Positions 1 to 7,953 of a DNA stretch of 64,000 bases are shown here, piece by piece. The stretch's first letter is position 1. The number at the start of each line of letters is the position of its first letter. The DNA comes from UBA4582 sp038106185. GTDB lineage: Bacteria; Pseudomonadota; Gammaproteobacteria; Pseudomonadales; Azotimanducaceae. The DNA lies in assembly GCA_038106185.1 (NCBI GenBank), contig JAYODE010000010.1, positions 23,303 through 87,302 of the forward strand, given 5' to 3'. The translations under genes were made by a program, and so were the position numbers. The notes under the pieces were generated by a model. It was given only the letters and a program-made list of their open reading frames with translations, made no database searches and was not told the DNA's origin.

Positions 1-1197
1 AAAGACGGTCTTGGCAATTTTGCCAGAAATCGTACCATCTTTGATTCTTGCCAGCAGGGTGCCGAGGGCTTTCGCAGAGATCGGCAGTGAATTCAGTGAT
101 GCAGCTGAAGGTGTCAGGGCGTCTCGGTTCATTTGGCCCAGCAGCTCGACTCTGACCCAGTTGGCCGCGAGTTTGGCATCGCCGCCAATGCTGGCGACGG
201 TTTCAAAGTAGTCAGCCAGCGCAACACTGGAGACTAATACCTGTGCATCAATGTCACTCAGCCCATACTCTTGAATGAAGCGTCGAGTTTTGGCGACAGG
301 TAATTCCGGCATCTGCAGTCTGACGGCTTCAATGTAGTCTTGAGTGATCTGGATCGGCAATAGATCCGGCTCGGGAAAGTAGCGATAGTCAGTCGCTGTC
401 TCCTTGCTGCGCATGGGTCTGGTTTCATCCTTTTCCGAGTCGTACAACCGGGTCTCCTGGCGAATAGTGCCGCCACTCTCGAGGACTGAAATCTGACGCT
501 CGACTTCATAATTGATGGCCCGTTCCAGGAATCTAAATGAGTTCACGTTTTTGATTTCTGTGCGAGTGCCAAGGGTCTCGGTACCTTGCGGGCGTATAGA
601 GACGTTAGCATCGCAGCGCAGGGAGCCTTGCGACATATCACCATCTGAGACGCCAAGATACGTTACCAGTTGATGAATGCAACGAGCGTAGGCTACGGCT
701 TCTTCGGCTGAACGCATATCCGGTTCAGAGACTATCTCCAGCAAGGGTGTGCCAGCGCGATTCAGATCAATACCTGTCTGACCGTGATAGTCCTCGTGCA
801 TTGACTTACCCGCGTCTTCTTCGAGATGGGCGCGAGTGACCTGAATTGTTTTGATCGCGCCGTCTTTGAGAACGATATCGACGCTACCGCCAACAACGAT
901 AGGGTGCTCCAGTTGGGTAATCTGATAGCCTTTGGGTGAGTCTGGATAGAAATAATTCTTGCGGTCAAAGACTGAAGTCAGGTTGATTTCGGCGCCAATC
1001 CCCAGTCCAAAAGCCACCGCCTTGTCATAGACTCGCGCGTTGACGGTCGGCAGCACACCGGGAAAGCCCAGATCAATCGCACAGGCCTGGGTGTTAGGTG
1101 CTGCACCAAAGTCCGTGCTGGCCCCGGAAAAAATTTTCGATTTGGTCTTGAGCTGGGTATGAATCTCCAGGCCTATGACAACTTCCCAATCTTGCAT
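1..1197 (-). CDS. gatB: Asp-tRNA(Asn)/Glu-tRNA(Gln) amidotransferase subunit B (partial, 3' end outside window)
   Basis: GatB is the tRNA-binding, kinase-like subunit of the cytoplasmic GatCAB complex. It activates Asp or Glu mischarged on tRNA(Asn) or tRNA(Gln), which is then amidated with ammonia from GatA. The frame stays open from the ATG at 1197 to the left edge: 399 codons of a family usually near 480 residues, so about the last 80 are missing. The translation begins MQDWEVVIGLEIHTQL, the hallmark N-terminus of GatB, and contains the cradle segment SDGDMSQGSLRCDANVS. An AGGAGA ribosome site lies just upstream, in the 14-bp gap to gatA. Identification is firm; only the C-terminal tail domain cannot be checked. 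Confidence 0.95.
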   Translation of the reverse strand, partial: MQDWEVVIGLEIHTQLKTKSKIFSGASTDFGAAPNTQACAIDLGFPGVLPTVNARVYDKAVAFGLGIGAEINLTSVFDRKNYFYPDSPKGYQITQLEHPIVVGGSVDIVLKDGAIKTIQVTRAHLEEDAGKSMHEDYHGQTGIDLNRAGTPLLEIVSEPDMRSAEEAVAYARCIHQLVTYLGVSDGDMSQGSLRCDANVSIRPQGTETLGTRTEIKNVNSFRFLERAINYEVERQISVLESGGTIRQETRLYDSEKDETRPMRSKETATDYRYFPEPDLLPIQITQDYIEAVRLQMPELPVAKTRRFIQEYGLSDIDAQVLVSSVALADYFETVASIGGDAKLAANWVRVELLGQMNRDALTPSAASLNSLPISAKALGTLLARIKDGTISGKIAKTVF

Positions 1198-1211
1198 GCC
1201 AAGTCTCCTGG

Positions 1212-2675
1212 TTATTGGTTGTCGTCGGGACGCCGAAGGTGCCAGTCCGATGCTTGCTGGAAATTATGGGCGACTTTAAGTAAACCGCCCTCATCGAGAT
1301 GGCGCCCGATGAGCTGCAGGCCAATGGGTAAACCCTGGCTTTGCCCGGCTGGCAGGGATATTGCCGGTAGACCAGCGAGGTTGACTGAGATGGTGTAGAT
1401 GTCCTGTAGATACATGGCGACTTGGTCGTCAAGTTTTTCACCGAGTTTAAAGGCGGTAGAGGGTGTTGTCGGTCCCAGGATATAGTCAACCTGCTCAAAT
1501 GCTCGTGTGAAATCCGCGCTGATTAGACGCCGAATCTGCTGCGCCTTGCGGTAATAGGCGTCATAGTAGCCCGCAGACAAGGCAAATGTGCCAACCATGA
1601 TGCGGCTCTTGACCTCTCGACCGAATCCCTCAGAGCGACTGCGCTTGTAAAGGTCCTCAATGGATTCGGGGTTTGCGCAACGATAGCCGAACCGAACACC
1701 ATCGTAACGGGATAGATTTGAGGAACATTCAGCCGGTGCTATCACATAATAGGCGGGTATCGCCTGTTGAGTGTTGGGTAGGCTAACCTCAGAAAGTATC
1801 GCGCCCATGGATTCGAGGGTCTTGGCTGCCGTCATCACGGCGGTGCGAATGTTGTCATCGAGTCCTGCATCAAAATATTCTTGGCAGAGACCAATTCGAA
1901 GCCCGGCAATAGGCCCATTGATTTGGGCCAGATAATTCGGCACTGGTTGATTAATACTAGTAGAGTCGCGAGGATCAAAGCCTGCCATGGCTTGCAGCAG
2001 ATGGGCTGTGTCCTCGGCGGTCTGTGCCATTGGGCCGGCCTGATCAAGACTGGAGGCGTAGGCAATGACACCCCAGCGAGAGACTCGGCCATAGGTGGGT
2101 TTCAAGCCGGTAATGCCGCAGAAAGCTGCGGGTTGACGAATGGAGCCGCCGGTATCTGTACCCGTAGCGCCGGCGCACAGGCCAGCAGCCATGCTCGCTG
2201 CTGACCCGCCCGATGATCCGCCGGGTACTCGATCTCGCTGCCAAGGGTTGTGCACCGGGCCGTAGTAGCTGTTTTCGTTAGAGGAACCCATGGCGAACTC
2301 ATCCATATTGGTCTTGCCCAGGGTCACAACACCAGCTTTGTTGAGTTGTTCCACCAACGTGGCATTGTAAGGCGCGATAAAGTTGTCGAGCATTCGGGAT
2401 CCGGCAGAGGTACGCACGCCTTCGGTACAGATAATATCCTTGTGTGCAATCGGGATTCCGGCCAGGGGCGCGTGTGAGCCTTTACTTCGCGCTCTATCCA
2501 TGGATGCGGCTCGAGACAGAGCCGCGTCCTTGAGTAGGGTAATATAGCTGTTAATGGATGGATCCAGCCGCTCTATGCGGTCCAGGTAGTGCTGCGTTAG
2601 TTCAACGCTGGAGTAGACCTTATCGTCCAGGTCTTGAAGCATTTGACTCAGAGTTTTCGTGTGTAACTCGCTCAT
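1212..2675 (-). CDS. gatA: Asp-tRNA(Asn)/Glu-tRNA(Gln) amidotransferase subunit A
   Basis: GatA is the amidase-signature subunit that hydrolyses glutamine and channels ammonia to GatB. The 487 residues match the usual length. The Ser-cisSer-Lys catalytic triad is visible at Lys79 (IAHKD), Ser154 (PGGSSGGS) and Ser178 (TDTGGSIRQP), the same numbering as characterised bacterial GatA proteins. The start lies 2 bp after the gatC stop and the stop is 14 bp before gatB, so gatC-gatA-gatB form one operon reading leftward, divergent from mreB. Nothing is truncated or odd. Confidence 0.97.
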   Translation of the reverse strand: MSELHTKTLSQMLQDLDDKVYSSVELTQHYLDRIERLDPSINSYITLLKDAALSRAASMDRARSKGSHAPLAGIPIAHKDIICTEGVRTSAGSRMLDNFIAPYNATLVEQLNKAGVVTLGKTNMDEFAMGSSNENSYYGPVHNPWQRDRVPGGSSGGSAASMAAGLCAGATGTDTGGSIRQPAAFCGITGLKPTYGRVSRWGVIAYASSLDQAGPMAQTAEDTAHLLQAMAGFDPRDSTSINQPVPNYLAQINGPIAGLRIGLCQEYFDAGLDDNIRTAVMTAAKTLESMGAILSEVSLPNTQQAIPAYYVIAPAECSSNLSRYDGVRFGYRCANPESIEDLYKRSRSEGFGREVKSRIMVGTFALSAGYYDAYYRKAQQIRRLISADFTRAFEQVDYILGPTTPSTAFKLGEKLDDQVAMYLQDIYTISVNLAGLPAISLPAGQSQGLPIGLQLIGRHLDEGGLLKVAHNFQQASDWHLRRPDDNQ

Positions 2676-2677
2676 AC

Positions 2678-2974
2678 TTACTCTACAACCCTTGGCACCA
2701 GGTAGAAGCCGCCATCTGTCTCGGGGGCGATCGCTTGATAGCGGTCTCGCTGATCTGCCTCTGTCACTTCATCCTGGCGGAGTTGCTGGCAGGCATCGGT
2801 TGGGTTCGACATGGGTACTACAGCCAGCGTATCTATCTTGTGCATCTGCTCCACCAGCGCCAGCACTTTAGTCATGTCTGCGGCGTAGTCATCAATGTCG
2901 TTGGCATCAATGTTGAGCTGGGATAACTCGGCGATGGTGCGCACCAGGTCCTGATTGACTGTGATGGCTGGCAT
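2678..2974 (-). CDS. gatC: Asp-tRNA(Asn)/Glu-tRNA(Gln) amidotransferase subunit C
   Basis: GatC is the small subunit that wraps around GatA and stabilises its contact with GatB. The 98-residue protein has the family pattern: an N-terminal helix with VRTIAELSQLNID, then DMTKVLALVEQMHKIDT, then a proline-rich linker (VVPMSNPTDACQQLRQD) and the closing YLVPRVVE. It is the first gene of the leftward gatCAB operon. A candidate promoter lies about 40-75 bp upstream. Confidence 0.96.
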   Translation of the reverse strand: MPAITVNQDLVRTIAELSQLNIDANDIDDYAADMTKVLALVEQMHKIDTLAVVPMSNPTDACQQLRQDEVTEADQRDRYQAIAPETDGGFYLVPRVVE

Positions 2975-3299
2975 TAATAGGGCTCCGGCAATGAACGAGA
3001 GGTAAGTGCCTCAGGGCATGGAATGCTAATGAGGTTTCGGCAGAACATCAATATTTTTGCGATTTTAGACGAATTATCGGTTTTGGGTGCCTCTAAGTCG
3101 TCGATCTGAGCGCAGATTGACTCTCTGCTTATCCTCTGAGCAGTAAAATGTGCATCTCACGAGTGTTTGCTTGTGTGAATTCTTCCATAAATGATAGAGT
3201 TACGCTTGTTTTTACACCTAAATCATAAAGTGCCCGCGCAATGCCAAATTTGCGGACGGGATTCATGATGAAATATTTTTCTCGAGGTGCCTTGCACTC
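2975..3299. other. Divergent intergenic region gatC / mreB
   Basis: This 325-bp spacer separates the leftward gat operon from the rightward mre operon, so it must hold promoters for both. One candidate for gatC is listed separately. For mreB I see only weak matches, for example TTGCTT followed after 17 bp by AATGAT near 3165-3195, which I do not call. The mreB ribosome site is GAGGTG, about 10 bases before its ATG. No small gene or strong hairpin was found. Confidence 0.6.
3023..3051 (-). promoter_or_regulatory. Candidate sigma-70 promoter for gatCAB
   Basis: On the minus strand TTGATG (-35, plus 3046-3051) is followed after exactly 17 bp by TAGCAT (-10, plus 3023-3028). Each hexamer matches consensus at four of six positions. 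Transcription would start about 40 bases before the gatC ATG. Position and spacing support it, but no experiment does. Confidence 0.35.
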
Positions 3300-4340
3300 A
3301 TGTTTAAGAAATTGAGGGGCCTGTTTTCCAATGATCTGTCCATCGATCTTGGAACAGCTAATACGCTGATCTACGTTCGAGAGAGGGGTATTGTTCTGGA
3401 CGAACCATCTGTGGTGGCGATTCGAACGACCAATAACCAGAAGAGTGTCGCGGCCGTCGGGATTGATGCCAAGCGGATGCTGGGTCGAACGCCGGGCAAC
3501 ATTATTGCGATTCGACCCTTGAAGGACGGTGTGATCGCCGACTTTCAGGTAACCGAAAAAATGCTTCAGCACTTTATCAAGAAAGTTCATGAAAATAGCT
3601 TCATTCGCCCGAGTCCGCGGGTGCTGGTTTGCGTGCCCTGTCAGTCAACAGAGGTAGAGCGCAGGGCGATTCGAGAGTCAGTCATCAGTGCCGGCGCTCG
3701 AGATGTCAGGTTAATTGAAGAGCCCATGGCGGCAGCGATTGGTGCCGGATTACCGGTACACGAGGCAGTGGGTACCATGGTTGTCGATATTGGCGGCGGT
3801 ACGACAGAGATAGCGGTGATTTCGCTGAATGGCGTGGTCTATGCGCAATCAGTGCGGGTTGGTGGCGATCGATTCGATGATGCCATTACGGTCTATGTGA
3901 GAAGAACCCAGGGCAGCTTAATTGGTGATGCGACTGCGGAACGTATCAAAAAAGAAATCGGGACTGCATATCCCTCCAAGGAAGTTCGAGAAATAGATGT
4001 TCGAGGACGGAACCTGGCGGAAGGGGTGCCGCGCAGTTTTACCTTGAACAGTAATGAGATCCTTGAGGCGCTGCAGGAGCCCTTGTCAGTCATAGTGCAG
4101 GCAGTGAAAAGTGCGTTGGAGCAAACTCCGCCTGAGCTGGCTTCAGATATCGCCGAAACCGGCTTGGTATTGACGGGCGGTGGCTCTTTGCTACGTGGTT
4201 TGGACCGACTGTTGGCAGCAGAAACTGGATTGCCGGTGATTGTCGCCGAAGATCCTTTGACCTGTGTTGCTCGCGGTGGTGGTCGAGCGCTAGAAATCAT
4301 GGACGATCGCGGCAACAGTGACCTGTTGTCTATCCAGTAA
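3300..4340 (+). CDS. mreB: Rod-shape-determining actin homologue MreB
   Basis: MreB polymerises under the inner membrane and positions the elongation peptidoglycan machinery, giving a rod cell. The 346-residue length is typical. Actin-fold nucleotide motifs are visible: phosphate-1 DLGTANTLIY beginning at residue 16 and phosphate-2 DIGGGTTE at 163-170, with the adenosine segment VLTGGGSLLRGLD near the C-terminus. The N-terminal MFKKLRGLF is the usual amphipathic membrane-binding helix. The ATG at 3300 has a GAGGTG site upstream. It is first in the mreB-mreC-mreD-maf-rng-yhdP series. Confidence 0.97.
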   Translation: MFKKLRGLFSNDLSIDLGTANTLIYVRERGIVLDEPSVVAIRTTNNQKSVAAVGIDAKRMLGRTPGNIIAIRPLKDGVIADFQVTEKMLQHFIKKVHENSFIRPSPRVLVCVPCQSTEVERRAIRESVISAGARDVRLIEEPMAAAIGAGLPVHEAVGTMVVDIGGGTTEIAVISLNGVVYAQSVRVGGDRFDDAITVYVRRTQGSLIGDATAERIKKEIGTAYPSKEVREIDVRGRNLAEGVPRSFTLNSNEILEALQEPLSVIVQAVKSALEQTPPELASDIAETGLVLTGGGSLLRGLDRLLAAETGLPVIVAEDPLTCVARGGGRALEIMDDRGNSDLLSIQ

Positions 4341-4442
4341 TGCTGCCGAGTGCGTCAACAGCTTCCAGGACCCTCATTTGATATTAGCGGGATTTGACTT
4401 ATCAAAGCGTTATTTCTCGAAGAAACAACGATTGGCTACAAG

Positions 4443-5267
4443 ATGTTGGCGCTCAGCGTCTTGTCGCTGGTCCTGCTCGCGCTCGACCACTACTCTACCA
4501 GGTTAGACAGCACTCGCTCTGTGATCGGCGTCTTGGTCACTCCTCTCCTTGTCATCGCAGACTACCCATCGCGAGCTGCCATTGGGCTCCAGGAAAATTT
4601 TGCTTCCCGTGCGGCAATGCGCGAGCAGATAGCACAAATGGCGCAGGAACAATTGCTCTTGAGGGCAAAGACCGAAAAAATGGCTTCTCTCACTGCAGAA
4701 AATAATCGATTGCGGGATCTGCTCGGATCAGCAGCAAAGCTTCAGGATAATGTCCTGGTAGCTGAACTCATTGGCGTAGACCCGGATCCTGAACGTCACG
4801 AAGTCATCATTGATAAAGGCAGTCACTCGGGTGTTTACGTCGGCCAGCCGCTGCTCGATTCGGAAGGCTTGATGGGTCAGGTCGTTGAAGCTGGTATCTA
4901 TGCCAGCCGCGTGTTGCTTATTACCGATGAGTCCCATGGTGTACCCGTCCAGGTTAACCGCAATAACCTGAGAATGATCGCGCAAGGCACTGGTCTTACG
5001 GGGTTATTAGAGCTGGTTCATGTCCCCGATACGGCGGACATCAAAGAAGGCGACCTGCTCGTGAGTTCTGGTCTCGGCGATCGCTTTCCCGCCGGGTATC
5101 CGGTGGGGGTGGTGAATAGGGTTGTCCATGATCCAGGTGAACCCTTTGCCGTCGTCACCGCCGTGCCCAGCGCCTTTCTGGCGAGAAGTCGCCATGTCTT
5201 GCTGGTGTTCTCGGAAGCCGGTGGTTTGAAAGAAAAGAGTCGCCCTGCAACCGATTCGAGCCTCTGA
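4443..5267 (+). CDS. mreC: Rod-shape-determining protein MreC
   Basis: MreC is a bitopic inner-membrane protein whose periplasmic beta domain links MreB to PBP2/RodA. From the ATG at 4443 there are 274 residues: a membrane stretch (about 1-16), a coiled coil around residues 55-85 (AAMREQIAQMAQ... then ENNRLRDLLG) and the beta domain with the conserved G-V-G/ITDESHGVPVQ region. The start is doubtful. The ATG has no ribosome site and leaves a membrane helix that is too short. The same frame is open back to a TGA at 4395 and encodes IKALF...TTIGYK, resembling the N-terminus usual for MreC, but offers no ATG, GTG or TTG. See findings. Confidence 0.93.
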   Translation: MLALSVLSLVLLALDHYSTRLDSTRSVIGVLVTPLLVIADYPSRAAIGLQENFASRAAMREQIAQMAQEQLLLRAKTEKMASLTAENNRLRDLLGSAAKLQDNVLVAELIGVDPDPERHEVIIDKGSHSGVYVGQPLLDSEGLMGQVVEAGIYASRVLLITDESHGVPVQVNRNNLRMIAQGTGLTGLLELVHVPDTADIKEGDLLVSSGLGDRFPAGYPVGVVNRVVHDPGEPFAVVTAVPSAFLARSRHVLLVFSEAGGLKEKSRPATDSSL

Positions 5268-5268
5268 C

Positions 5269-5760
5269 ATGCACAGCAACAACCTCTGGGTCATCTTTCT
5301 CAGCTTCTTCATCGCTTTGGTGTTCAGCATTGTTTCTTTGCCAGACTCTCTGCCGGTCGAGCTGGGTTATCTTCGGCCCCAGTGGGTGGCTCTGGTACTG
5401 ATCTATTGGGTGATAGCCCTGCCCCACAGAGTCGGCATTGTTGTCGCCTGGGTGGTCGGCATTACGCTCGATGTGCTACTGGGCAGCTTGCTGGGTCAAC
5501 ATGCTCTTGCGCTCATAATCGTTGCCTATGTTGCTTCTAGTCTTTACCAGCGCCTGCGGATGTTTGCGATCTGGCAGCAGAGTGGCATTGTGTTTGCCAT
5601 TGTCGGCTTGAATCAGCTGGCTAACTTCTGGATCGAGAGTATCTCGGGCGTGGCGGAATGGAATATGTGGTATTTGCTATCGTCGGTAGTCAGTGCCCTG
5701 GTTTGGCCCTGGGTGTTTTTAGTGTTGCGGTATAGCCGACGCTTATTTGCAGTATCCTGA
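5269..5760 (+). CDS. mreD: Rod-shape-determining protein MreD
   Basis: MreD is a small polytopic inner-membrane partner of MreC and MreB in the elongasome. The 163-residue protein is almost entirely hydrophobic, with about five membrane segments. It carries the family pattern of LPDSLPVELGYLRPQWVALVLIYWV followed by G-x-x-x-D-x-L-x-G (GITLDVLLGSLLGQHAL). The ATG follows the mreC stop after one base, so translation is coupled. Confidence 0.94.
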   Translation: MHSNNLWVIFLSFFIALVFSIVSLPDSLPVELGYLRPQWVALVLIYWVIALPHRVGIVVAWVVGITLDVLLGSLLGQHALALIIVAYVASSLYQRLRMFAIWQQSGIVFAIVGLNQLANFWIESISGVAEWNMWYLLSSVVSALVWPWVFLVLRYSRRLFAVS

Positions 5761-5813
5761 GGCACGATACTCAGGAGCAAGCTTGTTCGAAGTGAAAAAC
5801 TAAGGAATACAAT

Positions 5814-6434
5814 TTGATTGCGCTAGTACTGGCTTCGGCCTCGCCGCGTAGATCACAATTGCTGCGACAGCTCAATCTGTCCTTTGATGTGATCACGCCA
5901 GATATCGACGAAACCCCGCTAATAGAGGAGCAAGCCTTTGACTATGTGGGGCGAATGGCCGAAGGTAAAGTTGCTGCCGCAACTGAATGGCTTTTGGTCA
6001 ATATGCCGATCAATGGCCAGCAGGACGCCGATATTGTAGTACTATGTGCTGATACGATAGTGGTGCTTGACGGCGAGATTCTGGGTAAGCCAAAGGATGA
6101 AGAAGACGCCGTAGGTATGCTGTTGAGAATGTCTGGTCGTCGGCATCTGGTGGCTACGGCGGTTACCGTCAGGCGCCTGGCGGATGGTTTTCAGGAAAGT
6201 TTTCGAGTTGAGACGGAAGTAACTTTCCGTCATATCAGCGAATTGGAGTGCCGCAAGTATTGGCTGACAGGTGAGCCCGCAGATAAAGCGGGGGCCTATG
6301 GGATTCAGGGTCTAGGTGCTATTTTCGTTGAATCGATCACTGGCAGTTGCAGTAATGTTGCCGGGTTGCCTCTGCGGGAAACGGCTGAATGCCTCGCCCG
6401 CTTTGGCATTGACTGCTTAGTCGAAACGCATTGA
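5814..6434 (+). CDS. maf: Maf-family nucleoside triphosphate pyrophosphatase (dTTP/UTP type, YhdE)
   Basis: Maf proteins hydrolyse non-canonical or excess nucleotides to monophosphates; the copy located between mreD and rng corresponds to E. coli YhdE, which acts on dTTP and UTP. The 206 residues start with the signature LASASPRRSQLL and include VVLCADTIVVLDGEILGKP and KAGAYGIQGLGA, the usual substrate-binding elements. The start is a TTG at 5814 with an AAGGAA site 7 bases upstream. Substrate choice is inferred from synteny and family, not measured. Confidence 0.93.
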   Translation: MIALVLASASPRRSQLLRQLNLSFDVITPDIDETPLIEEQAFDYVGRMAEGKVAAATEWLLVNMPINGQQDADIVVLCADTIVVLDGEILGKPKDEEDAVGMLLRMSGRRHLVATAVTVRRLADGFQESFRVETEVTFRHISELECRKYWLTGEPADKAGAYGIQGLGAIFVESITGSCSNVAGLPLRETAECLARFGIDCLVETH

Positions 6435-6459
6435 TATTCGATACAGGAAGTAGTTCAGC

Positions 6460-7947
6460 ATGGCTGAAGAAATTGTTATCAGTGTCTCTCCGTTGGAAAC
6501 TCGGGTGGCGCTCGTAGAGGCGAGTTTACTGCAGGAAATATTCATCGAACGTTCACACACTCGAGTGACGGTCGGCAATATTTACAAGGGTAAAGTTGTT
6601 CGTGTCTTACCGGGTTTGCAAAGCGCCTTCGTCGACATAGGTCAGCCGCGAGCTGCCTTTATGCATATCAGCGACCTGGTGGACTCACAGTTCAAGTACA
6701 TTGAGGTCGGCACCGATGCCAAGACTCAGTACCCGCCGATCCAGCAGGTGATTCGTGAAGGGCAGGAGATTTTGGTGCAGGTGACGAAAGAGCCGATTAA
6801 CACCAAGGGTGCGCGCGCAACGACCAGTATTTCCATAGCCTCTCGGTTTTTGGTGTACACACCGCGTAATGCCCATGTCGGTATTTCGCAGCGTATCGAA
6901 GATGAACTTGCCCGTGAGCGACTCCAGACCCTCATGGCGGATATACATCAGTCTCACCATGAAGGTGGCTTTATCGTTCGCACCGCATCAGAGCGAGCGA
7001 CAGACGATGAAATTCGACGCGACGCTGTATTGTTACGAAAACGTTGGCAGCTGATTAATGAGCAAGGCAGCACTGCGCAGGTCGCATCGACTATCTATGA
7101 AGACCTGCCCATTCATCTGCGTGCTATGCGAGACATCATCAATCGAGAGACAGCGAGTATTTTGGTCGATAACCAAAAGGTCTATGAGGCGATTGAACGA
7201 TTTCTGACTGACTTTATCCCGGAAAAGCTCGAGTGTTTGCAGCAGGTCTCTTCCAAGGTTCCGCTATTTGATGCCCATAATCTGGAGGACCAAATTGCGA
7301 AAGCGCTGGATCGTACCGTGCCACTGAAATCCGGTGGTTATCTGGTGATCGATCAAACCGAGGCGATGACGACCGTAGATGTGAATACTGGTGCATTCGT
7401 CGGTCGCAAAGATCTTGAGGAAACTGTTTACAGGACAAATCTTGAGGCAGCTGCGGCGATTCCCAGGCAGCTCAAGCTAAGAAATATTGGTGGTATTGTC
7501 ATTTTAGACTTTATCGACATGATTAATGAGGAACATAAGCGCCAGGTAATCCGGACCCTGGAGAAGGGTCAGCAGGCCGATCGTGTTCGGTGGAATATTT
7601 CAGGAATATCGGACTTGGGTCTGGTGGAAATGACGCGTAAGAGAACCCACGAGAGTCTGCTCAAAATGATGTGCGCCCCCTGTCCCACTTGCGAGGGTAG
7701 AGGTTTTGTTAAAACGGCCGAGACAGTGTGCCTGGAAATCTACCGAGAGATACACCGAAAGGCGCGCAAATTTTTTGGTAACGAGTGCTTGATCCTGGCT
7801 GCGCAATCAGTCATTGATCGATTGCTGGATGAGGACGCGCCGTGCATCGCTGAATTGTCTGCGGCGCTGGAATGTTCCATTCGACTGCAGGTAGAGACGA
7901 GTTACAGTCAAGAGCAATTTGATGTTGTTGTTCCGCTTCAGCGTTAG
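6460..7947 (+). CDS. rng: Ribonuclease G
   Basis: RNase G is the RNase E paralogue that matures the 5' end of 16S rRNA and degrades some mRNAs. The 495-residue protein lacks the long RNase E scaffold tail, which distinguishes the two. It has the N-terminal S1 domain (VTVGNIYKGKVVRVLPGLQS, residues 37-56), the DNase I-like catalytic Asp307 (TVDVNTGAFVG) and Asp350 (VILDFIDM), and the zinc-link cysteines CAPCPTC at 405-411. A GGAAG ribosome site precedes the ATG. The next gene, yhdP, begins 6 bp after the stop, as in related genomes. Confidence 0.96.
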   Translation: MAEEIVISVSPLETRVALVEASLLQEIFIERSHTRVTVGNIYKGKVVRVLPGLQSAFVDIGQPRAAFMHISDLVDSQFKYIEVGTDAKTQYPPIQQVIREGQEILVQVTKEPINTKGARATTSISIASRFLVYTPRNAHVGISQRIEDELARERLQTLMADIHQSHHEGGFIVRTASERATDDEIRRDAVLLRKRWQLINEQGSTAQVASTIYEDLPIHLRAMRDIINRETASILVDNQKVYEAIERFLTDFIPEKLECLQQVSSKVPLFDAHNLEDQIAKALDRTVPLKSGGYLVIDQTEAMTTVDVNTGAFVGRKDLEETVYRTNLEAAAAIPRQLKLRNIGGIVILDFIDMINEEHKRQVIRTLEKGQQADRVRWNISGISDLGLVEMTRKRTHESLLKMMCAPCPTCEGRGFVKTAETVCLEIYREIHRKARKFFGNECLILAAQSVIDRLLDEDAPCIAELSAALECSIRLQVETSYSQEQFDVVVPLQR

Positions 7948-7953
7948 GCTGCC

